Below, one piece after another: positions 1 through 12,795 of a DNA stretch of 35,730 bases; the stretch's first letter is position 1; every line of letters begins with the position of its first letter. The notes beneath the pieces are model-generated. The model did not search any database, was not told where the DNA came from, and worked only from the letters and a program-made list of their open reading frames with translations. Origin of the DNA: Priapulus caudatus (taxonomy: Eukaryota > Priapulida > Priapulimorpha > Priapulimorphida > Priapulidae); the NCBI RefSeq assembly GCF_000485595.1, contig NW_014577395.1, positions 36,761 through 72,490 of the forward strand, written 5' to 3'. The position numbers were made by a program, and so were the translations under genes.

Positions 1-185
<185 letters not shown>

Positions 186-199
186 GTGTGTGTGTACGA

Positions 200-1084
200 G
201 CAGCCATGGATATCCAGCCTAGCTGGTGCGGGTAAATGATGCACAGATAAGCTGAACCTTCTCTCTAACTCAGTCATATCTGCTTAAGATCATACTCACC
301 GCTTTGAAGACGCAAAAAATGGTTTTTGACCAGTACTGGTACTATTTTTGAAGGCGTACCAGTGGAGGAAGAGGGGGCTTGCGCTGGTGACAGATCAATG
401 CCACGAGGGGAATGTGTATAGGCTGTTTATTTGCTTTCGCAGCTGCTGTGGCAACTTTCTGGCTTTCATTACAGCGTGCGAGTTTTGGATGTCAGTGTGG
501 CTTCATTACCTACGTGGTTATGTCCCGTACATGTGAGGTTTTTTAGTTCCTGAATATCGGTTTGATTTCTCCATTTTTATTCGGTGCAACTAGTTTGTAA
601 TGTTAAACCATTTTTGTTTCCTTGTCAACTGCTAAACGTTCTGCTAATTGAATCTCAATCATAGCTTATATTTTTATTGAAACTATTTTACGTGCAAGAA
701 GTATTTATATAAGGAAAGTGCAAAAAGGCAAATATCATAACCCATTCATGCTGTCGTTGGTATCCAAGGGTTTATTGAGACCCTCGTTTTAGATTGAGTG
801 CCCCCGTGCACCCACCGTGTGTCGGATTATTAGACCCCTCCCTCATCCGGACAGCATTGCATCTACGGCAGGGTGCTGCCGCGTAGCCCCTGGCGTCGCG
901 AGGGGGAGGGTGCGCTCCATGTCAGCTGCTACTGAACGACAGCGTAATCCTATTACTATTACACGATATAAGTTTCGCTGTGGGAAAAATTGCATCTGAA
1001 ATTGCATTGGTGTTTCTGATTGTATATGTCTGTTCTATAATAGATGCGTAGGCTGGAGGGCTGCTGTTGGGGAGGGTGGGAAAC
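200..1084. other. No gene recognised
   Basis: Ordinary AT-rich intergenic sequence. I see no coding exon, RNA gene or strong promoter here. The short open frames have no recognisable motifs or paired splice sites. Confidence 0.5.
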
Positions 1085-1368
1085 CGCCCCCCGGGCGAAT
1101 TTTTTTTCCCTACACGTTATATCCATTGGGCTCTTCTCATTGGGTGCTTTGATTTGACCACACCATAGATAGTGTTTGGGATACCATAGATAGTATATAA
1201 GCCGATTCGGTTTATAGTTAGTGTTAGGGTTCGGGTTGCGGTTAGGGTTAGGGGTAGGATTTTTGCATCATTCCTTGATATACGGAAAGTCTGATGCGGA
1301 AGTTGATATGCGTATATCAAGCCCAATGGATATAACGTGTAGGGAAAAAAATCGCCGCCCGGGCCATA
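1085..1368. mobile_element. MITE with about 45-bp inverted termini and telomere-like interior
   Basis: The left arm (about 1090-1133) and right arm (about 1319-1363) are inverted copies. They share a GGGCG end, a run of T, then CCCTACACGTTATATCC. The interior at about 1224-1257 holds degenerate TTAGGG-type repeats. The element has no coding capacity, so it would be non-autonomous. Its ends (GGGAAAAAAATC followed by CGCC-type bases) resemble those of the element at 30828-31344, suggesting one family. Confidence 0.75.
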
Positions 1369-1369
1369 C

Positions 1370-2183
1370 ATAGTTCAGCCTGGTAAACCAAATTTATGTT
1401 TAGGCTTGCTGTAAACCGGTTTCGGGCAATGAAAAAGACCACGCCGTACTTGCACAAATTATTCGTCTGATGATTTGGTTAAAATTGCCTAATGATGGCT
1501 GTATAATCATCTTATAAGGAATGACAAATAAAATTGGAGGGTACTTCAAGGGTTGTGTTGCTCTAGAGATAGACTTGAACCCTACTTATCCCATGAGTCG
1601 TGTCCTTGTGTGCGCAGATACGACCTAAAGTAAATTCCATTGTATATAGTGCTAGGCAGTGATTTTTTTATGATTACTCAGCCCCCCAATAACATTTATC
1701 CTGTAATTGTGGAATTTCAGTACTACGAGTGTATTATATAGAACACTAGAGAAATTATGTTACTGGAATTGCTCAAATTAACCAAAATAAAACACATTAA
1801 CTAGCTTTAACTTTAAATAATCATCAATCAAATGCACAATACACCTTGGGATAAAAATCTGCTTAAATTATAGAACTATAATTATGGTTATACCATGTTG
1901 GTGTGTTTAGCACCATATTTCATCGTTCCCTCTCTTGTTTCGTAGTGACTATATGGTTTCTGTCATCGTACACCATACCTGTATTATTTTTAATCACTAC
2001 TTCTTATTGTTGTTTAAAAGTGATTAGCAGATCTTTACAGTTGCCTCTCACACAAAACGAATAACCAGCAATTGACTGACAGATATCGTATAAAGCATGC
2101 AATTCGTGTGAGTTACAAAGTGTTGTTTTGTTAATTATTTTAATTTTAATTTTATCATTAGGTTAATAAGTGAAGCCGGCAGC
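1370..2183. other. 5' flank of the transglutaminase gene
   Basis: AT-rich sequence with no clear TATA box or CpG-rich promoter. A possible splice acceptor (ttatcattag) ends at about 2161, so the ATG at 2184 may lie in an exon with an upstream non-coding first exon that I cannot place. Confidence 0.3.
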
Positions 2184-2289
2184 ATGTTCAGCAGAAGCAG
2201 GTACCAGGTGAGAGGAAGCAGCAGCACCAGTGGGAGGGTGCAGCCGGGAAGGGCCAGCCAGGGAACCACCCTGGCATCCACCACCGCAT
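2184..2289 (+). CDS. Transglutaminase exon 1 (candidate start exon)
   Basis: Encodes 35 residues rich in Ser, Gly, Arg and Thr, starting [11 protein letters not shown], and ends at a strong donor (GCAT|gtgagt) in phase 1. It was chosen because phase and total length agree with the conserved exons. There is no family homology to support it, and transcription from another first exon or from the ATG at 4139 is possible. Confidence 0.5.
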
Positions 2290-5200
2290 GTGAGTCACTC
2301 ACTACACACGTGTGTGTGTGGTCGCTGAATAATAATGGGCTTATTATAATACTGTTGTTCACGTCTAGTGTACAGCACTGCCTATATACTCAACTAACTT
2401 TCACTATGAATAGGTGCAATAGAAATAACCGGGGTGTTAATTTAACTAAGTGCTAACTAATATTAATTATGGCTTATTAGTGATTAATTGACTTGAGTTA
2501 AAGATTGACTACATACTACATTGAATGCTTTACTCGTTAGGCTGAAATAAAATTTGACTGTATATTTATTCTTTGGAGATCATCTGAAATTTCCACCGGC
2601 TCTTACCGGCCCATAAAGTCCCATTTTCTCATGATGCGTTCTGCTTTTGCCATTTGGTCTCTGAACAGTTTTAAATTTTGACGCATAGAGCTTTGTTTTC
2701 TTCCTATGTGCAACCAACTTTGGAAACTGTTAACCAAGCTGCATATACGTGCTAGCTGTCTTTCTATGCTTGCAAAAACGATAAAGTCTATCTCCATGGG
2801 GAACCACATCTGGATATTTAGACTACAGCACAGTACAGCCCACATGCTAAGCGTACTAAACATGTTCTCACATGTAGACACAGGCGTGTAATTTTAGAAA
2901 GTATTTTTTGATGTAGGCGTTTCAGTCAATTGAATAAAAACGCAATGAAAAAGCTAGTGCGTTCGCACAGAAGATCTGAAGTAAGCAGCTTCATATGTCG
3001 TATTTTTGGTAATGACTGAAACGTGTGTAAATTATTGTTATAACTAAACTTGCAAAATTGTGTTATCTTTTCTACAGGATGAAATTTTTTTGTAAGCATG
3101 CATAGTTATCCATTTTTAATGAATATATATATTATATTCTTTTGAGTATCAGATGAATTTCTACTATTTAAATTTGTATTTCTGGCAAGATTGGTGTCGT
3201 CATCGATGACGGGGCATTCTGAATTAACGTTTTTAACCATAGCAAGCAATTTCCTTAGTTTAACATATTTTTGTATATCTTGCCTATCCCAGGAGAACTG
3301 CTCTGACTGCTTAATCATTATTTACACAGCATCTATGTGTTTGTGTAATTTTTCGGCTCCATATATACGGGAGTAAGATAATAAGAAATATTACCCCCCA
3401 AAGGGGTATTTCCTTATTAACAGTGAATAACAGGATTGCTGTTATTTACTTAATACTCCTGTTCTTATCTTACTCTAGATATAATGTATGTAACTGTAAG
3501 GCAGAGAAGCTATCTTCTGGTACAGGTAGATCGCTGGTGACTGGCTCCTAACCACTTCATCCCTTCTTCTTGGCACAAGGTTTACATTTTCAATCCAGTT
3601 TCGCATTTTATAACCTATTCCTAACTTTCCGGTGAAGGCCCACCACCTTGTGTTATACAACTGTTCTCTCTTGCACTTGGGTGCAGTGCCACCTGGGGGC
3701 ATTGGTGATCATGGCTTTTGGCTATTACTCTCTTACTTTAATCTAATTTTAATAACAAACAATTATGAAAGAACGTTCAAATAAGTTGATACAATCATCA
3801 AAAAGTGTTAGAAGTAAAAAAATATAAAATCACAGTAACAAAGCAAACAACCAGAAACATTAAATGTGATTAAAAAATCTGTTTCTGTTCATGTTTTTCC
3901 ATGTTAAATTGTTTGGTTTTACTTTGCTGTCTGGCCTCATGGAGATCGTACTTGTTCTATGTTTTCTCAGCACTATACTATATTCAGGCTGATGGTTCAT
4001 CGCCCTTTTTGCTGTTTGACAGGAGAGAACGTTGCATGGCACGGGATGTGAGTATCACCTATATCCTATCCATTTGTTTATCCAGTCACAGCATTCAACG
4101 TCAATAAGTACGGGGGACTGGGATCTATAATTCCAGGGATGTCGTCGTGGAGTCGTGATCCGTCAGAGACATTTATGTCGCTCGGAAGTCCGGATTCTGG
4201 TGTGGGATCACCCACACATGGCCGAGGTACTGGTAGTGCCACCTGGTGGTAGCTGTCCTTCTCACATACACCCTCATGTCTTTCTATCTTTACATCCAAT
4301 CGTGGTCAGGTCTGTTGATCTGAGACAGGTAGGTAGTGTGTTCTGGTGGCAGGTATGTGTACTTCTTTCTCTTTCACTCTCTTATAACCATTGGGGTAAG
4401 GAATTATCTTACAGACTTTTCCAAGACAAACTTGCAAACCAACATACTCAGACTTGCACAATTGTTAGCAATTGTTTGCATTTCATGTATAAACTGAACA
4501 CTATACATACTAATATTTTTTTTACAAATTACTATTATCAATTATTTAAGGTTATCCTAGAAATGTACGGACTTTGTATTCGGGCAGAGGTTGTGAGGGA
4601 AAGTTTCTTTATTATAGTGTTAACATACATATGTTGTTTTCTGGGTTTAACAACTTAGCTGTGCGTGGTGGTGGTGGTTCACAGTTGATAGTTGTCTTGC
4701 TAAATGTATTTTTCTTTCATCGTAAGGTGTGTTCACATGCTGTGGTGTACCTATGGGCAGGCCTCGGCCAACAAGTAAGGCTGCATCCTGCCTGTTAGCG
4801 CCTGCATGATTTCTCTCTGCATATAAATGTACTTACACACGTCTAATCTAAAGTAGGCCTACGCATCCTCAATATTAACTAACGAAACTATGCCGTTGAA
4901 ATTTATCCGTTCATATAACATGATTTCTGTGTCATTTTTGGTTTCAACTTAGTTAATATGACACTTCTCTAAACTTCTGTTGTCATTTCCATGATGTGAT
5001 TCCACTCCCCCCCCCAGAAATTTAAATTTGCAACCCCCAGCGGGGTCATAACAATGTTTCCAGGGGTAGCTCGCTCTGGTCTAAGTCTTCTCTCATCTAC
5101 TGCCCCCCCCCCACTGGAAATTTCCTGTGTACAGCCTTGTTGAGGATATATTGTTACTTTAATTATAAATGGTGATATGCATTTGCAAAGCATCTTAGCA

Positions 5201-8200
5201 ATGCTACTGTGATAGGAACATGTTATTGTGTGCTATTAGTTTGATTTGCTTGCTTCTGTCGTTAATATTTCTGGTGTGGTGAACAATTGCGTTTATAGTA
5301 GTGGAGAATGTAGTTGCAATATTGCATCAAGTGCAAGCTTAGTATGTCTACATCAAGTCTATATATGCACGCGTGTATCATTATCAGAATGATTTCCTCT
5401 ATTGCCGTACAGTGTTTGCTACTTACCGGGTGACATCCTATTTCATGGCATGGCTGTAATTTATGATCACTGTGAACTGTGCGCTTTATCAATTTAGACT
5501 TTATCTTGTCTGCGGTTGACTTAGGGGTATATCTGGGCTAATGCAGTAAAACATCTCTATTAAATATATTGTGCAGGTTATGGTTGCAATTCTATAGTTA
5601 TTCGTAGATTCATTGATTATTACTATGCTTAGGTATTGAATTTTGCTTGATTTGTATGTTCCTGGCAGGTGCAATATCGCAGCTTACTTGAGTTTTACTG
5701 GGTGGTAGTAAAATAACAACCTTCATGCTGTGTAGTTTCATTGCCTGCCTCCGAATACTGGCTTGTAACTACATGCTATCCAAATAATGTATCACTAATA
5801 TACGGGCAATATTGCAATTTTGTCGCTGCTCTAATAAAAACCTATCAAGATAGTGTAACTCATATATTATTTCCTATTGTCGCTCCACTCATGCATCACA
5901 GTAGGAAGTGGCCAGGACCAGAGTGCTATCCTGGAGGTGGGGAAGATTGATTGGGAGGCTGCAATAAATGCCACCGACCATCACACGGACAGGTTCGACG
6001 CCGTCGAGAGCGGCAAGCCAGTCATTCGCAGAGGCCAGGTCTTTAAACTTACCGTAAGTCTACTTCTACTTCTACTTTTATACTAGGAATAACGTCCAGG
6101 GAGTGCGCAACTCCAGGTGCATGTAAAAGATTAGTATAAAATATCAAGCACCCTCTTCTGTTCAGTTGATTTTTTTTGCGTTCTGCAGCATGAACGTGTA
6201 TATTGCCATGTGTCTTTTTCTATGTAGGCAAATTCAGGTGCATATTACAGCCATGCTTGTACAGAAATCCAAAAATCCGGATGCCAGAAATCTGGACCAC
6301 CCGAGAACCCGGAATTTTTCGAAAACTCAATTTTTTTAATTTAGCAGGCTTTTGTATGAAAAACTGTTATGTTTACATTTTGTCAAGTGTTGACTTTAAA
6401 ACTGCTCGTTTGGATAAATGAAGCATGCTGTATTTGCTAATAAATAAACTATCAAAATTTACTTGTTAATCTCTTCCTTATTCCTCCTAAAATTTGAATT
6501 TTAAAAGTACTGCTCGAGAATCCGGAAAATCCGAAAATCCGGATCGACGAGCAGTCCGGATTTTCGGACTTCTACTGTAGTGGCATGTACCCTCTAACTG
6601 GACAAACTATTGTCTTTTACACCCATGCGTATATTATGCCAAACACCTTCTGTCGAGATAAATTCTCATGTCTTTTGCATCCATGCATTCCCATAGTCTT
6701 TTATCGTGCGTGGTGTTACGTTGGTGTGTAACCCTTTCCGTTGCTGGTAGTTTGTTGTTGCTGCCCTGTAGGATTCTCACTCATACTCTTCTTCTTGATT
6801 GCAGGTGCACTTCAAGAGGCAGCTGATCCCCCACCGCGACACAATCCGCTTCAAGTTTGAGTTTGGCCGAAACCCATTCATCTCCCGGGGAACTAGGTTA
6901 CTTTTCTAGTCTCTAAGAGGCATTGAGGGCGTTTGTGCAATTTTTAATATAATCAAGAGCGTATAAAGAAGGAGAGCGTACAACGGTGAAATGCTGAAAC
7001 CATGTTGCAGTATTAGTCGAATTAATAAACTTTCCCCGTTTTATTTTGACGATTCTTTGCAGTATTATTGATCAGTTGTCCTACCTTGTTCATATAAAAC
7101 AAACCGCATGTCCCTACGATGCCTCTACGCTGAGATAATGAGCGGTGAAAATCTGGTATTTTCGCCGACCACCGACTAGACATTAGTCAGTACTGTGACC
7201 CACTCTCGAAGTGTGGCCAGTGTGTTGCTTCCGGTCGCCGCTGTGTAGCGCTGACTTGATACGTTATTACTACAGCATTACTACATCCAGCGTAAGGGGT
7301 GGGTCATCACCATGGCGATAAATAACAAGACGTTTTTGTGGAGTAATGGCTGCGTCAATGACTGGAAATGCGAGAAAAGATAGTAGAAGTAAAATAAATT
7401 TCATTGTCAATAAATGACGAAAACACGCAAGGTTTCCCGAAGCTATCGCCAGAACGATAGACAGTCGCAGTACTGACTGATCTGGAGTCGGTTTTCGGCG
7501 AAAATACCAGATTTTCACCGCTCATTATCTCAGCATGGGGGCATCGTAGGGACAAGCGGTTTGTTTTATATTAGCAAGGTAGGACAGCTGATCAATAATA
7601 CTGCAAGGAATCGTCAAAATAAAACGGGGAAAGTTTATTAATTCGACTAATACTGCAACATGGTTTCAGCATTTCACCGTTGTACGCTCTCATTCTTTAT
7701 ACGCTCTTGATATAATGCATCACAGCATGTCGCATCATTGTGAAAGATGTCCTGGATGAGGCACCCACTCTTTAGGCAGGCACAGGGTGTAGGTCCCGGG
7801 TCAACGTATTATATCTTATTCATTCACAATATTATTTTTCATATTATTTAGTTGATTTATATTGTTCTTTACATTATTATTTTTCATATTGTTTAGATGG
7901 TTCGTGAGTTCTCTCGCCATCTTTGTATAGGGTGCTGAGAACGGTGCAGGGTAAGGAACTGGACAACAATGACTGGGGTGTGAGGCTGCGCACAATGAGC
8001 GGCACTCACACGATCATGGACGTCATGACACCGGCCGACTGTCCCGTCGGAATCTGGAAGATGAGCATCATCACCAACTTCAAGGTTCGTCGCCCAGATG
8101 CTATGTTATCGCCGATTTATCTCCTAGCAAGGAGCGTGTTTTCAAGAAACGTTTTATATGGAAGTTTGGTGTGGGAGAAACTTTCCACTTGATTTCTTTT

Positions 8201-11200
8201 CCCTTGGTGGAAAAGAATGAGTGGTTTTATTCTTGTGCACAGGTGCACAATAGAGTGAGGTATAAAATTAGCTTGAGTAGTCCCAAAATCTATCATTTGT
8301 AAAGAATATAGTTTTGTAACATCTAGATTATGAACAACAAGCGCATTTGCTAGACTCCTCCCTCACACATCTATTTAGGAATTTAATTGCAGCACATGCA
8401 GAAGGTTGGCAGTATACTCTTACTTTCACACATTTTAGGATGATGTGAAGAAGATGCAGACCTTCAAATGTGACCAGGGCATCTATGTTTTGTTCAATCC
8501 GTGGGTGAAAGGTATGTTTACTGACAACTAGCACTGACATGACGCACATGGCATGTCTAGGATCTGACGTGAGGTCGCAGTCTGTTTACAGTGAACTGTC
8601 GCGTAGGAATGCTGAATAGTACCAACTGTTATCGTCTGTTATTTTAGAGGATTTGACTTACATGGACGATAAGAAAGAGATAGAAGAATACGTGCTCAAT
8701 GACATGGGAAAGATCTGGTGCGGTACTTCCAAGCGCCTACGATACCGAGCTTGGAACTTTGGGCAGGTGTGTAGCAAAGATGCCGATCCCGTATTTGCAG
8801 ATCTTATTAGACCGCTTTTGTGCCTGCTGGCATGAAAGGCAGACCAATCTTAATTAAAACATGGTGAATCTGAAGTTGACATGAGTTCTACACTTTCTTT
8901 GTTCTGATAACGTATGCATCCCGTCCGGGCAAGGGAATATAATCTCAAACCAAACGTACTACTGCTGATCGAATTCTCTAAGACTAAGTTGCCATAGTTT
9001 TACAGCAACGCAGCTTCCACGCTTGTATTATCACGTGCATGGAGTGCCGCCTATGAATTCATATAATAGACTACTATGGAGTACCGACCATTACAGTTGT
9101 GCCAGCATAACTCTGGCCAGCCTTCCATGTATTCAGTCATGTAGTTTTGTATGCCAGCTTTCAACACTGCTGTATGTCAATTTTCTCTTTAATCAATAAC
9201 ATTACATATTAGCAATTTTGTATCGGCAAGTAATCGTCCTTTTAGCATATACCTTCCCATCTTCTTGAGTTCTGGCAGTAGTCACCCTAGATTATATATT
9301 AATTCTGTTTTCCCCAGATTATACACTCCTGAGTTTCTCATATGGATTTGTGCATTGTGTTTCAGTATGAGGATCCAGTGCTGGATGCAGCTATTCGCGT
9401 CCTGGATGCTTCCAAGCTGGATGCAGGAGCAAGAGGGAACCCAGTAAAGATTGTTCGCACCATCTCTGCCATGGTATGTATCTTGTAGACAGCTGAAGTC
9501 TGGGCTTCACTCTAGGCCATTACATGCATCCTTGTTATGAACAGTTGTTTGTTACAGTCTATAAATAGATGATGTGCTATGAATCGAAATCATTACAAAT
9601 ATTCAATTATTCAATTAGTTTTAGTTATTTAATTTATATTGATACAATGAATAATATAGAGAGCAAAGGAAATTTGTTATAGGCGATCTCACTTTAGCAG
9701 AAGTAATGATCTGTGCATTTATCTCATAGCAATTTGCTTCAAACCCTAACCTGTGTATGTTTTGCCATGTTTATCTGCTAACTTCTTTCACCCTCTAACA
9801 AATCTCTGACAGCAGTCTGTACTGTGTGACACGTATCTTCAGCAGCAGCTATGCGTCCTTACTCAATCCACAGGTGAATGCTCCTGACGATAATGGTGTG
9901 TTGGAGGGTAATTGGTCGGGAAGCTATGAGGGAGGTACCCCACCCACCCAATGGCAAGGCTCTGTCCAGATCCTAACGAAGTGGTTTGAGAGTGGTGAGC
10001 CAGTCTGCTTCGGGCAGTGCTGGGTGTTCTCCGGTGTCACCACCACCGGTACGTGATATGTCATAATTTAAAGAGCCCGTTGTTAGTATAGATTCATGTA
10101 GAACTTCTTCTTTTGAGCACAAAATGGAGATATGCGTTGTGTAGTACCATTTGTAACACAGAGATCCCACTTGCAACTGCAATAGTATTGTGTCATTTTG
10201 TCAAAATTGCCTTCTCAGCAAGTTTTCTTTCACAACCTTTATAGTATATATATATCAGGAGTCTATCAATAGACATATTGATAGACTCCTGATATATAGA
10301 ATGTAGACAAATGGTAAGGGAACATGTTTTGAGTGCAAATTCTCGCTTTTAGTTGCAGTTTGCTAACCATGATCATATAAGGGTTGTACGTAGATACGAC
10401 CGAGACTGACTATCATGCATAGTAGGTGTGGTACAAATATGATGGTATCATTTCTACATGACCAAAAACAATTATTTCTATTGTGTGTTTGTCTGTAACA
10501 GTCTTGAGAGCTTTGGGAATACCTGGTCGCAGCGTTACCAATTTTGCATCTGCACATGACACCAACTGTAACATCACAGTTGATTTCCACTACTCACAGG
10601 ATTACAGCAAGCTGGAGGACATGAACATGGACTCCATCTGGTGAGTCAGTATGCAAGCTTTCAGATGGTGTAGGGGCGCTGTTAACGCAAAGTCTAATTA
10701 ATGTTTGTATTTAATGTTTTATTGTATGAAGAAAACTATGATCCCGTGCTAAAAATATTGGAACTTCAACTGGCTCCAATTTGAAAGTTACATTTCTTAT
10801 CTTCTGGGTCCTTTGTCAATGAGTAGTTATATTCATGTTTGTGTGACCATTTTTTAGGAACTTCCATGTTTGGAATGAATCCTGGATGGCACGCCCTGAC
10901 CTTCCAGCCGGCAATGGAGGCTGGCAAGCTATTGACGCTACCCCACAGGAAACAAGCGAAGGTGGGAGATGTTTGTAGGATCACTGAACAAATGAATGAA
11001 GATCAGTCTTTATGCTATCTCGTTCTCATCAATATTTATATCCATGATTTACATTAGTAATGAACTACCATGGGATTTAAACACTAAAACGTATGATTGT
11101 GCTAATTTCAAGTAACAAAAATATATATATTGCAAACTTTTCGAAGTTTATCATGCTTTCATGTGCCTGGAGATTTTTTCCTTTATGGCTTATTTGTTTC

Positions 11201-12750
11201 GAAAAGTATTCATGCTATCACCATAAACCTATTCACACTAGAATAGATAGTGTGGAATAGATTCAGGCTATCACTCATATGGAAGTGATCAATCAATTGC
11301 ACGATTAAAAATTTAATTTCATAAAAATCATTATAATTAACCTCGATGTTTAATGATGTTTAACACATGTGTAAACATGTAAAACAAATGTGTAAACACA
11401 TGTGTAAACATGTGTTTACACATGTGTTTAAACATGTGTTTAAACATGTGTTTAAACATGTGTTTACACATGTGTAAACACATGTGTAAACATGTAACAC
11501 ATGTAAAACATGTGTAATTAACCGATGTTTAATTAAATTCACTGTGGTGTTGATTGGCTGGTGGTTATCGTGGCAGGTGTGTTTTGTGCCGGTCCTGCTG
11601 CAGTGTCAGCCATTAGAAAGGGTGAGGTTGGTATCCTTTATGACGCACCCTTCATCTTTGCTGAGGTGAATGCCGACATCATTCACTGGCTCTGCCCCGA
11701 CCTTGAAACCGAGGACATGGTCAAGCTGAAGATGGACACAAACGGGTGAGCGCCAGCATAGTTCGGAGGCGCTTTAGTTAAGGAGGGTTCCCCACAATCC
11801 TGGAAAATGTTAGCTTGACAGATCCAGTGCAATTCTGAACAATGTTAGCTTGATAGTTCTACTGCAATTCTGAACAATGTAAGCTTGTCAGGTTTACTGC
11901 AACTCTGAACACTATTAGCTTGTCAATTCTACTGCAATTGTGAACACACTTAGCTTGCCAATTCTACTGCAATTGTGAACACTCTCTTAGCTTGCAAATT
12001 CTACTGCAATTGTGAAAACTCTTAGCTTGCCAATTCTACTGCAAATTTTAACAACGGTAGGTCGCCAGTATTCTGCTCAGCAATTATGAAGAATCTAGGT
12101 GTCTACATGTTGGGTAGAGTACCATTCATTATAGCCTACATTCTTGTGAGACCCGCCATGTAGTTATCATTGTAGGTGAACATTCAATGAGCTTGATGCT
12201 ACTGTATATGTAGCTCTCACCTCAGTCTACGACTGTGTTTTGCAGAGTCGGACAATCTATCAGCACCAAGCGTCCAGGTCCGATGGGAATTGGAAATTCC
12301 GACAGACTTGATGTTACCGATTCCTACAAAGCTACTGACAGTACGTGGCTGTACTATATGTAGAACTCAGTCATGCATATATTGCTTTGATCAGGTTTGG
12401 GTTTCATAATGCCACGATGGTCGCTAAATTTTAGCATGCAACTTAATGAACATAATAGGCATTCTCCTTCTTATTTTGTCTTGCGTCTGGCACAGGAAAT
12501 CTAATCTGGATCCATGTCTGCTGGCATCACCTTGCTATAAGGCACATGGCATGGGCTTTCCGTAGAGCATCTATGTACATTTTGGATGTGTGTTACGATG
12601 TGTGTAAAGAAGAGAGCAGCTATGATTAAAGCCCTGTCTTTGTACGTATCAGCTGTACGTGGATCTTACAGTGAGTTAGGAGATGAGTGAGCCAGGATGG
12701 CTCTGGTTATTAATGCCCTATTTATCAGTCAGTCTATCTTCCTATCTATA

Positions 12751-12795
<45 letters not shown>

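Noticed and set aside
4155-4658. 167-residue + strand open frame
   Set aside because: Runs out of frame through candidate exon 2 into intron sequence; no motif and AT-rich codons.
7270-7555. Open frames [10 protein letters not shown] and [11 protein letters not shown]
   Set aside because: They lie in the arm of the foldback element and are mirrored in the other arm.
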